Shown piece after piece: positions 15,775 through 24,104 of a stretch of DNA of 44,934 nucleotides. Every line of letters starts with the position of its first letter. Positions within the stretch are counted from its first letter, which is position 1. The position numbers were made by a program, and so were the translations under genes. The notes below the pieces were generated by a model that was not told the DNA's origin, searched no databases, and saw nothing but the letters and a program-made list of their open reading frames with translations. The stretch is from DAOUBP01 sp034432655 (GTDB taxonomy: Bacteria > Chloroflexota > Anaerolineae > CG2-30-64-16): assembly GCA_034432655.1 (NCBI GenBank), contig DAOUBP010000063.1, forward strand, positions 1-44,934, in the 5' to 3' direction.

Positions 15775-18705
15775 TCATGGCGCCAATTCGTTGATTCGCC
15801 GATTCGCCATTCGCTGATTCGCCGTTCGCTGATTCGCCATGCGCTGATTCTGCACCGCTCGCAGCACCCGCTCCGGCGTGGCCGGGATCTCCCGCAGCCG
15901 CGCGCCGATGGCACGGGAGATGGCGTTGATGATCGCCGGGGTGGAGGGCAACATAGCCGCTTCGCCCAGGCCTTTGACCCCATACGGCCCGTGCAGGCTG
16001 GGGACCTCCACCAGGATCACGTCGGTTTGCGGCAGCGATTTGACGGTGGGCAGGTAATAATCGGCGAACCCGCTGGTGTGGCCGGGGATCAGTTCCTCCA
16101 GGAGCGCCGCGCCGATCCCCATGATCATTGCGCCTTCGATCTGACCCTCGGCATCCAACCGGTTGACCACCCGGCCCACATCATGCGCAGCAGCCAGGCG
16201 CAGGACGCGCGTCTCGCCCGTGCGCAGGTCCACCTCCACCTCGGCGACGTGCGCGCCGGTGACGAAAAACGGCACGTACTCGGGCCGGGTGATATCTGCG
16301 GTAAGGTATCTATCCGTCAGGTCGAAGAAGCCGCGTACCCGCCGCGGCTTGCCGATGCGGTCGAACTCGGCCGCGACAGCAGCCAGATCAACGGCTTTGC
16401 CGTCGTCTGCTGCTACCCGATCCACCTCCAACCGCAGGGAGGCCGGGGCGCGATCCAACAGCTCGGCGGCCAGGCCCAAGATCTCGTCCTTCAACGCCCG
16501 GGCCGCAGCGGTGACCGCCCCCCCGACGAAATAGGTGGCGCGCGACGCGCCCTGGATGCCGCTGTCCGGGGCACGGGCAGTGTCACCGTTGACGATTTCG
16601 ATCCGATGGCGCGGCACGCCCAGCGTCTCGGCCGCCAGCTGCGCTATGACGGTGTTGGTGCCCTGGCCGTAGTCGGCCGCCGTACAGTAGACCACAAAAC
16701 GGCCATCCTGTGCCAGCTCGGCGTGCGCCTCGATGCGCAACGAGCCGGCCTTGCCGAAACGGTACCACATGCCCGCCAGGCCGACGCCGCGGCGGATTGG
16801 CAGATTGGTAGATTGGTAGATTGGTAAATTGGGAAAAGCCTCGATTCCTGAGTTGAATGCTTCCGCGTCCGCCAGGTATGCCTCGTAGTACGGCCGGATG
16901 GCCTCCAGCACCTGCGTGAAGCCGATAGTCTCGGCCACGGGGTAGCCCAGGAAGGAGGGTTCGCCGGCCTGCAACGTGTTGCGCAGGCGGAACTCCAGAG
17001 GATCAATGCCTAGCTTCTCGGCCAGCTCGTCCAGGGCACACTCGGTGGCAAAGGCCGCCTGTGCCGTGCCGAAGCCGCGATACTGGCCGGCTTTAGGGCC
17101 GTTGGTGTAAACGGTCTGTGCATGGGCGTCCACTGCCTGCCAGCGATAGGGCCCGCCGCTGGCCGTCACCGCGTAGTTGGGGATGTACCGGCCGGCGCTG
17201 TCGTAGCCGCCCGTGTTCGCAATGACGCGCACCTGAATGCCGGTCAACCGGCCATCAGCCGTGGCCCCGATCCGGTTACGGACGACGTACGGGTGGCGCT
17301 TCGGGGACGCGTCGAACGATTCGCGGCGCGTGTAGACCAGGCGCACCGGCCGGCGCGTGTGATAGACCATCAGCGCGGTAGCGACAAACGGCCATGGATC
17401 CTGCTTGCCGCCGAAGGAGCCGCCGGTGGGCGGGGTGATCACGCGCACCTGCTCGGGCTGTAACGCCAGCGCGTTGGCGATGTACTGCTGTTGATAGAAC
17501 GGTTCATGGTTGCCGCCGACCACGGTCAACCGCCCCTCCTCATCGTAGTAACCCAGCAGCGTTTCTCGCTCCAGCGCCGAGTGCTCCAGATAGGCGGTGC
17601 GGTATTCTGCTTCCACCACGGCGGCCGCGGCCGCGAAGGCTGCGTCCAGGTCACCGTGCTTGATCTGGTGGGCGCTCAGGATGTTGTTTCGGCCCGCGAT
17701 ATGGGGCGCGCCAGGGGCCAGCGCAGCCTCGGGGTCGAAGACGTGGGGCAGCACCTCGTATGTTACGGCCACCGCCGCTGCGCCCGCGGCCGCGGCCTGT
17801 CGCGTCTCCGCGACGACCAGAGCCACAGGCGCCCCGCGCATACGCACCGTCGCGCCGATGGGGCACAGCACCGACTCTTCCTGGCTGTAGTCGCCCAGGC
17901 CGTTTTCGCCGGGGATGTCGGCCGCGGTGAGCACGGCGACAACGCCGGGCACGTGAGTGGCCGGGCCGATGTCCAGTGCGATCAGCCGGGCGTGGTGGTG
18001 CGGCGAACGCACGACTGCGCCGTGCAACATGCCGGGCATGACCATGTCCTCGACGTAACGCGCCGCGCCGGTGACTTTGGGGATGGAGTCCGTGCGCAGC
18101 AGGTGGCCGCCGAGGATGAATGGCGAATCGTGATTCGTGATTCGTGATTCGCTGATTCGCTGATCCGCCGATTCGTATCCCGCCAGCCGCGCGGCCGCCA
18201 GCCGCACCGCATCTATGATCTTGACGTAGCCTGTGCAACGGCAGAGGTTGCCCTCCAGCGCCTCGATGATCTGGGCGTCGGTGGGGTCCGGCTTACGATC
18301 CAACAGCGCCTTGGCGGCCATCAACATGCCCGGGGTGCAGAAGCCGCATTGCACAGCGCCGCATTCGATGAAGGCGGCCTGGAGGGGGTGGAGGTGTGCG
18401 AGTTCGGGCAGCGGCGTGACCCCTCCCCCTGCACCCTCCCCTCGTAGGGGAGGGGGAGTGAGGCCGGCCAGCCCCTCCACGGTCTCCACGCGCCGGCCGG
18501 CGACCTTGCCGATCGGCGTCAGGCAAGCACGCACGGGCCGGCCGTCGAGCAGCACGGTGCACGCGCCGCACTCGCCTTCGTAGTCGCATCCCTGCTTGGT
18601 GCCGGTCAACCCAAGGTCTTCGCGCAGGACTTCGAGCAGGGTCCGCACCGGGTCGGTTTCGACGGTGACGGCGGTGGCGTTGACGATGAATGAGATTTCG
18701 GTCAT
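15775..18705 (-). CDS. Molybdenum hydroxylase 3, fused 2Fe-2S and molybdopterin-binding subunit
   Basis: 976 residues from the ATG at 18705; the longer open frame reads repeat DNA. Residues 1-175 are the small subunit: plant-type 2Fe-2S cysteines C40, C46, C49 and C61, and helical-domain cysteines C120, C123, C155 and C157 (CRCTGY). Residues 200-955 are the large Mo subunit, with GGSFGGKQD (428-436), QYRGFGTAQ (541-549) and the catalytic glutamate in GVKGLGEAA near the C-terminus. Xanthine dehydrogenase/aldehyde oxidase-type enzymes hydroxylate heterocycles or aldehydes using water. Repeat-derived peptides occur at about 82-98, 178-193 (the inter-subunit join), 625-637 and the C-terminal ~25 residues. 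Separate small and large subunits are usual, so the fusion is notable. Substrate unknown. Confidence 0.88.
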   Translation of the reverse strand: MTEISFIVNATAVTVETDPVRTLLEVLREDLGLTGTKQGCDYEGECGACTVLLDGRPVRACLTPIGKVAGRRVETVEGLAGLTPPPLRGEGAGGGVTPLPELAHLHPLQAAFIECGAVQCGFCTPGMLMAAKALLDRKPDPTDAQIIEALEGNLCRCTGYVKIIDAVRLAAARLAGYESADQRISESRITNHDSPFILGGHLLRTDSIPKVTGAARYVEDMVMPGMLHGAVVRSPHHHARLIALDIGPATHVPGVVAVLTAADIPGENGLGDYSQEESVLCPIGATVRMRGAPVALVVAETRQAAAAGAAAVAVTYEVLPHVFDPEAALAPGAPHIAGRNNILSAHQIKHGDLDAAFAAAAAVVEAEYRTAYLEHSALERETLLGYYDEEGRLTVVGGNHEPFYQQQYIANALALQPEQVRVITPPTGGSFGGKQDPWPFVATALMVYHTRRPVRLVYTRRESFDASPKRHPYVVRNRIGATADGRLTGIQVRVIANTGGYDSAGRYIPNYAVTASGGPYRWQAVDAHAQTVYTNGPKAGQYRGFGTAQAAFATECALDELAEKLGIDPLEFRLRNTLQAGEPSFLGYPVAETIGFTQVLEAIRPYYEAYLADAEAFNSGIEAFPNLPIYQSTNLPIRRGVGLAGMWYRFGKAGSLRIEAHAELAQDGRFVVYCTAADYGQGTNTVIAQLAAETLGVPRHRIEIVNGDTARAPDSGIQGASRATYFVGGAVTAAARALKDEILGLAAELLDRAPASLRLEVDRVAADDGKAVDLAAVAAEFDRIGKPRRVRGFFDLTDRYLTADITRPEYVPFFVTGAHVAEVEVDLRTGETRVLRLAAAHDVGRVVNRLDAEGQIEGAMIMGIGAALLEELIPGHTSGFADYYLPTVKSLPQTDVILVEVPSLHGPYGVKGLGEAAMLPSTPAIINAISRAIGARLREIPATPERVLRAVQNQRMANQRTANQRMANRRINELAP
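15778..15853. repeat. GATTCGCY-type array at the 3' end of the fused Mo-subunit gene
   Basis: Imperfect 7-8-nt units (GATTCGCC, CATTCGCT, GTTCGCTG) run to the stop codon. Read on the minus strand they encode the tail NQRMANQRTANQRM and onward. Confidence 0.8.
16795..16833. repeat. ATTGGTAG 8-mer array inside the Mo-subunit coding sequence
   Basis: Tandem ATTGGTAG units encode NLPIYQSTNLPI on the minus strand. The plus orientation would give TAG stops; the coding orientation has none. It lies just before the conserved RRGVGLAG segment. Confidence 0.85.
18127..18178. repeat. GATTCGTG/GATTCGCT array at the 2Fe-2S/Mo domain junction
   Basis: 8-nt units encode ESADQRISESRITNHDS in the minus-strand protein, exactly between the CRCTGY small-subunit end and the start of the Mo subunit. 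Confidence 0.8.
18415..18468. repeat. In-frame C-rich/G-rich hairpin element in the 2Fe-2S domain
   Basis: A C-rich run meets its complement across CTCCCCTCGTAGGGGAG (18436-18452). The element encodes a Pro/Gly-rich loop (PPPLRGEGAGGGVTP) between the two 2Fe-2S domains. Confidence 0.65.
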
Positions 18706-18728
18706 AACTTTTCTATCGCAATACAGAA

Positions 18729-18866
18729 GCGGAACACCCTGAGCGGAGCCGGGGTAGGGCCCCCGGCGTAGTCGAAGGGTGCGGAGCGGCTCTCCGGGCA
18801 AGGCCGCATTCTTCGACGGCACTCCGCCGCCCGAAAAGCGGGGCGGCTGCGTTCCGCTCAGGATGC
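18729..18866. repeat. Intergenic inverted repeat of the CCTGAGCGGAG type
   Basis: GGAACACCCTGAGCGGAG near 18730 recurs inverted as GTTCCGCTCAGGATGCG near 18850, with GTCGAAGGGTGC and other GC-rich words between. It fills the gap between the fused Mo-subunit gene and the aminotransferase gene and reaches the last codons of the aminotransferase. Words of this kind recur between genes in many bacterial genomes (recollection); function unknown. Confidence 0.6.
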
Positions 18867-19985
18867 GCGAGTTTTTTCTGGATAAATCACCGCCTCCAGC
18901 GCCGTGATAAACCGCGCGTTCTGCGCCTCCGTGCCGATGCTGACCCGCAGGTGTTCCGGCAGATCATACCCGGTACAGGGCCGGACGATCACGCCGCGGC
19001 GCAGCAGCTCCTGGAAGATCGTCGCAGCTGCCGGGCCGATGTGCACCAGGATGAAGTTGGTGTGGCTGGGGGCATAGCGGAGGCCCAGGCGGTCGAACTC
19101 GCGGTACAGGTAGGCCCGGCCGGCCGCGTTGACAGCCACGGTACGCGCCATAAACGCTTCGTCCTCCAGCGCGGCCAGGCCCGCCACCTGCGCCAGTCGG
19201 TTCACCGGGAAGGACTCGGAGGCTGCGCGCAGAGGAGCGAGCAGCTCTGGCCGGGCGATGCCGTACCCCAGCCGGATGCCCGCAATGCCGTAGGCTTTGG
19301 AAAAGGTGCGCAGGACAACGACATTGGGACGGCCATCTTTGACATAAGTCAGGCCATCGGGATATTCCGACGAATCCACAAACTCATGGTATGCCTGGTC
19401 GAAGACCACGATGACATGCTCGGGCACCCGCTGCATGAACGCGGCCACTTCGTCAGCGGTCACGATGGTGCCGGTGGGGTTGTTCGGATTGCAGATGAAG
19501 ATCAGCCTGGTCCGTTCGGTGATCGCGTCGGCGATGGCCTCCAGATCGAAGCGCAGGTCGCGCGTCAGCGGGGTTTTCACCAGGCGCGCCCGCATGACCG
19601 CCGTGCTGATGTCGTAGACCGGGAAAGAGGACATGCTGGTGAGCACTTCGTCGTCGTCCTCCAGGTACGACACGCACAGCTCGCGGATCAGGCCGTCGGC
19701 ACCGTTGCCCACGCGCACCATGTCCGGAGCAACCCCGTGGCGCGCGGCGATGGCCCGGCACAGGGTGTAAGCCTGGGCGTCGGGGTAGTAATTCAACTCA
19801 GGAAGCGCGGCCTGCAACGCTGCCAGGACTTTTGGGGAAGGCCCCAAAGGGTTCTCGTTGGAAGCCAGCTTGATGACGTCCGTCAGGCCGTACTCGCGCT
19901 GGACTTCTTCGATGGGTTTGCCCGGGACGTAGGGCCGGATGGCGTTCAGGCCGCGCTGTTGATGAATGGGTGATGTTGATGGCAA
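18858..19985 (-). CDS. hisC: HisC-type (class I/II) PLP aminotransferase, histidinol-phosphate or aromatic
   Basis: 375 residues from a TTG at 19985, chosen because AGGAG (plus coordinates 19994-19998) lies 8 nt upstream and because the family starts near QRGLNAIRPYVPG. Further 5' the frame only reads repeat DNA. Fold-type I landmarks are present: LASNENPLGPS, the PLP-phosphate loop around GNGADGLI, NPNNPTGT with FDQAYHEF, the Schiff-base lysine in TFSKAYG (K230) and GIRLGYG. HisC converts imidazole-acetol phosphate and glutamate to histidinol phosphate; close relatives transaminate Phe, Tyr and Trp. No other his gene is nearby, whereas IorAB and an ADP-forming acyl-CoA synthetase are, which favours an aromatic-amino-acid role here. 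That assignment is an inference from context. Confidence 0.82.
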   Translation of the reverse strand: MPSTSPIHQQRGLNAIRPYVPGKPIEEVQREYGLTDVIKLASNENPLGPSPKVLAALQAALPELNYYPDAQAYTLCRAIAARHGVAPDMVRVGNGADGLIRELCVSYLEDDDEVLTSMSSFPVYDISTAVMRARLVKTPLTRDLRFDLEAIADAITERTRLIFICNPNNPTGTIVTADEVAAFMQRVPEHVIVVFDQAYHEFVDSSEYPDGLTYVKDGRPNVVVLRTFSKAYGIAGIRLGYGIARPELLAPLRAASESFPVNRLAQVAGLAALEDEAFMARTVAVNAAGRAYLYREFDRLGLRYAPSHTNFILVHIGPAAATIFQELLRRGVIVRPCTGYDLPEHLRVSIGTEAQNARFITALEAVIYPEKTRAS

Positions 19986-19993
19986 GGTTGCAG

Positions 19994-19998
19994 CTCCT
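19994..19998 (-). promoter_or_regulatory. Ribosome-binding site deciding the aminotransferase TTG start
   Basis: The minus-strand AGGAG lies 8 nt before TTG at 19985. No ATG in this frame gives the expected N-terminus. Confidence 0.6.
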
Positions 19999-20009
19999 GC
20001 GTAAGATTG

Positions 20010-20097
20010 GGACGCGGACGACGCGGAAATCGCGGACGACGCGGACAACTTCAAGTTTTCGTCCGCGTTGTCTGCGTGGTCAGCGTAGTCCGCGTCC
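20010..20097. repeat. Inverted array of CGCGGACGA-type units between yqeB-like and aminotransferase genes
   Basis: The left arm (20010-20051) repeats GCGGACGAC-like 9-nt units; the right arm (20059-20097) carries their complement (GTCCGCGTT, GTCCGCGTC). The pair could fold into a long hairpin and includes the last codons of the YqeB-like gene. A second copy lies at 23266-23362. Confidence 0.8.
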
Positions 20098-20934
20098 TGT
20101 GGCGCCTGTCAAATGCGCCACGACCGCCTCCAGCGCCCCGCCGCCGATGGCCAGGGCTTTGTCCGAGACGGTGAAGCAATGTTCGACGACCCCGCGGGGG
20201 TCCACGTCGGCGACTTTAATGGCGGGTGTGACGGCCAATCCGTCGTGGATCAGCCCACGTACCACCCCGGACGTGCGGGCCAGCACGGGCACCCCGTCCA
20301 CCGTGCCCAACACGTCCCCTTCGTGCACCAGATCTCCGATCGCCAGCCTGGCCCGAAAGACCCCCGGGCAGGGCGGATAGACCACTCGCTTGTGCGACTG
20401 GCCACCGACCTCGCCGGGCACGCCGGTGTTCGCCTGGGCTTCCCCCTCCCAGAGCGCGCGACCCAGGAAGTGCCCGCGGGCGGTCTCGATCACCGCGTGC
20501 ACATCGCGGCCGGCCACAAAGCCGGGGCCCAGGGCGATCACCAGCGGCGCGTCGGTGATGCGGGTGCCGGTGTTGCGCTTGGCCATAATGCCGTCAATGA
20601 GTACCTCCGGCTGCAGCACAGCGATCTCTTCCTGCGTCGCCCCTACCAGCACAGGGATGATGCCCGCTTGCCAGGCCGCTTCTACCTGCGCAAGGCCCTC
20701 GACGCGCTGCGCTTCGATCCCTTCCAGGTTGACCCTGCCGGCGTAGACGGCCTGGGCGAAGACAGCGCCGAGCCGGATGGCCAGCGGCTGGGCCAGCTCC
20801 GTCATTGCGATTTTGAAGCCGGCCCGCCATAGGCGGAACGCCACCCCGGTGGCCAGGTCGCCCGCGCCCTTGATGACGATGCGAGCATTGGTTATGAGGG
20901 CAGAAAATGTGTGTGCCATCTGTTTGTCATCCAT
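20080..20934 (-). CDS. yqeB: YqeB/EF2563-type selenium-dependent molybdenum hydroxylase accessory protein
   Basis: 284 residues from the ATG at 20934; the ATG at 20919 is also possible and neither has a clear ribosome site. A Rossmann-like start (IVIKGAGDLATGVAFRL) and the later GGQSHKRVVYPPCPG, GVFRAR and IGDLVHEGDVLG segments match the EF2563/YqeB family, encoded with selenium-dependent molybdenum hydroxylases and needed for their maturation. Its position among three molybdenum hydroxylases supports a role in cofactor maturation. No SelD or YqeC/MocA partner is visible in the window. No in-frame selenocysteine is expected, because selenium in these enzymes is a labile cofactor. Confidence 0.8.
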   Translation of the reverse strand: MDDKQMAHTFSALITNARIVIKGAGDLATGVAFRLWRAGFKIAMTELAQPLAIRLGAVFAQAVYAGRVNLEGIEAQRVEGLAQVEAAWQAGIIPVLVGATQEEIAVLQPEVLIDGIMAKRNTGTRITDAPLVIALGPGFVAGRDVHAVIETARGHFLGRALWEGEAQANTGVPGEVGGQSHKRVVYPPCPGVFRARLAIGDLVHEGDVLGTVDGVPVLARTSGVVRGLIHDGLAVTPAIKVADVDPRGVVEHCFTVSDKALAIGGGALEAVVAHLTGATGRGLR

Positions 20935-20945
20935 CGCGCCGGGCC

Positions 20946-20997
20946 GCCTACGGTTGAAACCGTAGGCTGGTACGACCAAACCCGTTGAAACGGGTTT
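20946..20997. repeat. Two adjacent palindromes with TTGAAAC cores
   Basis: GCCTACGGTT-GA-AACCGTAGGC (20946-20967) and AAACCCGTT-GA-AACGGGTTT (20978-20997) are perfect dyads sharing the TTGAAAC centre. They lie just upstream of the YqeB-like start and downstream of the acyl-CoA synthetase gene, so they may be an RNA hairpin pair acting as a terminator or processing site. Confidence 0.7.
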
Positions 20998-21039
20998 TGA
21001 TCCGAGAAACGCCTGCAGTGTATCAGCGGATGATTTCAA

Positions 21040-23229
21040 TCATCGGCAAATCACCCGCACATCCCCGGCCACCGCGCCGTCCGGCCCGGCGAAGACCGGG
21101 TTCAGGTCCAGCTCGGCGACCTCCGGGTAGCGGAACGGCAGCTCAGAGACCCGCACCAGCAGCTCGGCCAGCGCGGCGAGGTCGCACGGGCGCTGCCCGC
21201 GCACGCCGGCCAGGATGGGAAAGGCCCGCAGCGAGCGGATCATCGCGTCCGCCTCGGCCCGGCTGATCGGTGCCACCCGCAGGACTACATCGCGCAATAC
21301 TTCAGTATAAATGCCACCCAGCCCGAACGCAAGCACCGGCCCGAATTGTGGATCGCGCGAGATGCCGACCAGCACCTCTTGTGCATCGCGGATGAGCGGA
21401 TAGATGATGACGCCGCGGAAGTCTGCCCCGGCTGCCCGCGCCCGGATCGTCTCGAACGCCTGCAGCGCGGCTGCCTCATCCCCGATGCCCACGATCACGC
21501 CACCGCGCTCGCTCTTGTGCAGGATGTCCGGCGAGACTACCTTCATCACCACGGGGAAGCCGATCTCTGCGCAGCCCGCGGCCGCCTCCTCAACTGTGGC
21601 CGCAAACCGGAACGGCGGCGTCGGGATGCTGTTCTCCCGCAGCCAGGCCATCGCGTCGGGTTCGAGGAGCGGTAAATTGGTAAATTGGTAGACTGGTAGA
21701 GTGTTAGACTGGTGGATCGGGGCAGCGGCGCCATCTGCTATCTGCCATCTGCCATCAGCCATCCGCCACGTGCCACCTGCCATCTGCTGTCCGTGCCCCG
21801 CCATCCGCGCCAAAACGGCCACAGCCCGTTCCGGGGTGGGAAAGTTGAGCACGCCGTGAGCCTGGAGGTAGGCGATTGCGTCCGCAGTGACCGCTTCGGG
21901 CAGGAAGCTGGCTACCACCGGCTTGCCCGTCACTGCAGCCGCATCGCAGATCCCCCGCGCCAGCGGCACCGAGTCCAGGTAGGGCGGCGCGATGTTGATG
22001 GCGAGGAGGGCGTCGTAGCTGAGGTTAAGGTTGAGGTTTAGGTTAAGCTCAGCCTCAGCCTCAGCCTTAGCCTTAGCCTCAGCCTTAGCCTTAGCCTCAG
22101 CCTTAACCTCAGCCTCAGCCTTAACCTCAGCCTCAGTCAAAAGCGCCAGCAGCGCCTCGCGGTAGCCGCGTTCGGTGGCCTCCACGGTGAGGTCAACCGG
22201 GTTTTTGAGCGCGGCGTGGGGCGGCAGGAAGGACGCCAGTCTGGCCACCATCTCCGGCCCTGGCTCGGCCACGTCCAGCCCCAGTGCCTCTGCGCGGTCG
22301 GCGGCCAGGATGCTAGGCCCGCCGGAGTTGGTGACGATGGCGATCCGGCGGCCGTGCACCCCTTGCGGGATGCCCACGAAGCCGCGGCAGAGGTCGAACA
22401 GCTCCTCGGCGGATTCGACCCGGATGGCGCCGCATTGGCGCAAGGCTGCGTCGTAGACCGCATCGCTGCCGGCCAGGGAGCCGGTATGTGACAGGGTGGC
22501 GCGCTGGCCCGCTTGCCCGCGGCCGGCCTTGATGACGATCACCGGTTTGCGCGCCGCGCACTTCGCTGCGGCCGCCATGAAGCTCCGGCCGTCGCTGACG
22601 GTCTCGATGTAGACGCCGACGACGTGCGTTTCTTCGTCTTCGGCCAGGTAGTCCAACAGGTGGATCTCGTTGACATCGGCCCGGTTGCCGTAGGAGACGA
22701 ACTTGGAGATGCCCAGGCCGTCACGCGCGGCCCAGCCGAGCACGATGCCGGCCAGCGCGCCACTCTGTGAGATCAGCGCCACATGGCCCGGCGGTGGGAT
22801 GGTCTCCATGGTCGGGCAGAGCCGGGCAGCCGTGTTGATAATGCCCGCGCAGTTCGGCCCCACCAGGCGGATGCCATGGCGCGCCGCGATGGCTTTGATC
22901 TCGGCCTCGCCTGCCCGGTTGCCCATCTCGGAGAAGCCGGAGGAGATGACCACCGCAGCCCTGACCCCGGCCGCGCCGCATTCCTCCAGCACCCCGGCCA
23001 CTGTGGCCGCAGGGGAGCAGATCACGGCCAGGTCAACCGACGCGGGGATAGCGCCGATGCCCGTGTAGCCCGGCACGCCCAGCGCGCCCTGCCCCTTCGG
23101 GTTGATCACGAACACATGGTCATAACCACCGCGCAGCATCTGCCGCAACAGCTCGAACCCGACCTTGCCCTCGCCGACCGAACCGACGAGCGCGACGGCG
23201 CGGGGGTAGAAAAGATGGTGTAGGGTCAT
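21040..23229 (-). CDS. ADP-forming acyl-CoA synthetase (acetate-CoA ligase, ADP-forming), alpha+beta fused
   Basis: 729 residues from the ATG at 23229 (start of MTLHHLFYPRAVALVG, typical of the family; an ATG at 23247 is possible). Residues 1-135 are the CoA-binding Rossmann domain, 145-475 the succinyl-CoA-ligase-like domains with the phospho-histidine segment SHTGSLAGSD (H248), and about 525-729 the ATP-grasp domain (GFPVVMKVVSPDILHKSE). The enzyme makes ATP from acyl-CoA, ADP and phosphate, releasing the acid. With IorAB it would finish aromatic amino-acid fermentation. Two repeat-encoded inserts are unusual: a KAEA-rich stretch turning into NLNLNLNL (about 365-403) and a MADGRWQ/NLPVYQ stretch (about 482-522) just before the ATP-grasp domain. 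Conserved motifs remain on both sides, so the gene looks intact. Confidence 0.88.
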   Translation of the reverse strand: MTLHHLFYPRAVALVGSVGEGKVGFELLRQMLRGGYDHVFVINPKGQGALGVPGYTGIGAIPASVDLAVICSPAATVAGVLEECGAAGVRAAVVISSGFSEMGNRAGEAEIKAIAARHGIRLVGPNCAGIINTAARLCPTMETIPPPGHVALISQSGALAGIVLGWAARDGLGISKFVSYGNRADVNEIHLLDYLAEDEETHVVGVYIETVSDGRSFMAAAAKCAARKPVIVIKAGRGQAGQRATLSHTGSLAGSDAVYDAALRQCGAIRVESAEELFDLCRGFVGIPQGVHGRRIAIVTNSGGPSILAADRAEALGLDVAEPGPEMVARLASFLPPHAALKNPVDLTVEATERGYREALLALLTEAEVKAEAEVKAEAKAKAEAKAKAEAEAELNLNLNLNLSYDALLAINIAPPYLDSVPLARGICDAAAVTGKPVVASFLPEAVTADAIAYLQAHGVLNFPTPERAVAVLARMAGHGQQMAGGTWRMADGRWQIADGAAAPIHQSNTLPVYQFTNLPLLEPDAMAWLRENSIPTPPFRFAATVEEAAAGCAEIGFPVVMKVVSPDILHKSERGGVIVGIGDEAAALQAFETIRARAAGADFRGVIIYPLIRDAQEVLVGISRDPQFGPVLAFGLGGIYTEVLRDVVLRVAPISRAEADAMIRSLRAFPILAGVRGQRPCDLAALAELLVRVSELPFRYPEVAELDLNPVFAGPDGAVAGDVRVICR
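21664..21786. repeat. Two adjoining arrays (ATTGGTAR and GCCATCT units) inside the acyl-CoA synthetase gene
   Basis: 21664-21715 holds ATTGGTAA/ACTGGTAG-type 8-nt units; 21729-21786 holds GCCATCT-type 7-nt units. Together they encode a ~40-residue linker (GGTWRMADGRWQIADG, then TLPVYQFTNLP) before the ATP-grasp domain. Confidence 0.8.
22018..22137. repeat. Six-nt GCCTTA/GCCTCA array with orientation switch inside the acyl-CoA synthetase gene
   Basis: Plus-strand TGAGGT/TTAGGT units (22018-22048) switch to GCCTCA/GCCTTA units (to 22137). The two parts are complementary, so the stretch is an inverted repeat. It encodes KAEA repeats and then NLNLNLNL. Confidence 0.85.
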
Positions 23230-23265
23230 ACTTGCCTGTGATGTCATACACGCCACAAACAGAGA

Positions 23266-23362
23266 CGGAAACGGGAACGCGGACGACGCGGATGACACGG
23301 ACAACGCGGATTTTTCATGTTTTATCCGCGTCCTCCGCGTTGTCCGCGTAGTCCGCGTCCCC
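23266..23362. repeat. Second inverted array of CGCGGACRA units
   Basis: The left arm (23277-23310) and right arm (23323-23361) are complementary and separated by an AT-rich centre (TTTTTCATGTTTTA). It lies between the iorB stop and the acyl-CoA synthetase start. It is the same family as 20010-20097. Confidence 0.8.
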
Positions 23363-23370
23363 TCTCCGGG

Positions 23371-24045
23371 TCAGGCTTTGATTTCAACCGCAGCAAATTC
23401 AAGTCCGGCTGCAAACGCCACCATATTCCGCTCCACCCCGCGCTTCCAGCGCCCTCGTACCACGGCCTCCACCTCGGCCGGGGGCAGCAGCGCGCCCAAC
23501 GGGGTGCGGGCCAGGGCAACCGCCAGGGTGAAAATGTTGTCGGGGACCGGTGTTCCTTCGTGCAGCGGCAACGCGTCGGGCGGGATGATGATGAGATGTC
23601 CGGGGTCGTCAAGCGCGGCGCGGACGGCCGCGGCGACCTCGTCCAGCTTCGGATAAGGCGCCTTGCCCAGCATCACCGCGGTCGGCGCCCAAACATAGGC
23701 GTAGAGCACAAAGTGGCCGTCCGGCTTGATGTAACGCACGGCCTTGAGCGCCTCCGACACCTCGGTGGCGATCACCAGGTCGGCGCCCCGCTCCGGGATG
23801 GCCGGGCCAGGGGCCGCGCGGCCCAGCCGGAGCTGCGCCTTGACGAAGCCCCCGCGCTGTGCCATGCCCTTGGTGGGGTAGAAGTTTACCGGGATGCCCA
23901 ACCGATAGGCCGTCTCTGAGATGATCTCGCCGATGGTCAGCACCCCCTGGCCGCCAACCCCGACGAAGTAGATGTCGAAGCTGGATGCTGGTGTTGCGTG
24001 CTGCGTATTGCGTATTGCGTATTGCGTGCTGCGTGTTACGTCCAT
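23371..24045 (-). CDS. iorB: Indolepyruvate ferredoxin oxidoreductase beta subunit
   Basis: 224 residues from the ATG at 24045, which has AAGGA and GAGGG just upstream. The gamma-type 2-oxoacid oxidoreductase domain begins IYFVGVGGQGVLTIGEII and continues with FYPTKGMAQRGG and VKAQLRLG, the standard IorB pattern. With IorA it oxidatively decarboxylates indolepyruvate and related aryl-pyruvates to aryl-acetyl-CoA, reducing ferredoxin. The first ~18 residues (MDVTRSTQYAIRNTQHA) come from a GCGTAYT array, so the annotated start lies inside repeat DNA. A start at a later non-ATG codon cannot be excluded. It lies 5' of the acyl-CoA synthetase gene and 3' of iorA. Confidence 0.88.
   Translation of the reverse strand: MDVTRSTQYAIRNTQHATPASSFDIYFVGVGGQGVLTIGEIISETAYRLGIPVNFYPTKGMAQRGGFVKAQLRLGRAAPGPAIPERGADLVIATEVSEALKAVRYIKPDGHFVLYAYVWAPTAVMLGKAPYPKLDEVAAAVRAALDDPGHLIIIPPDALPLHEGTPVPDNIFTLAVALARTPLGALLPPAEVEAVVRGRWKRGVERNMVAFAAGLEFAAVEIKA
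23994..24040. repeat. GCGTATT/GCGTGCT heptamer array in the 5' end of iorB
   Basis: Six to seven tandem 7-nt units encode the RSTQYAIRNTQHA segment at the IorB N-terminus. Confidence 0.8.
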
Positions 24046-24104
24046 GCCCTCAATTCCTTGATTCCCTTCAGTTCCCGGCCCCGGGTTCCCCGATTTCCCT
24101 GAGT

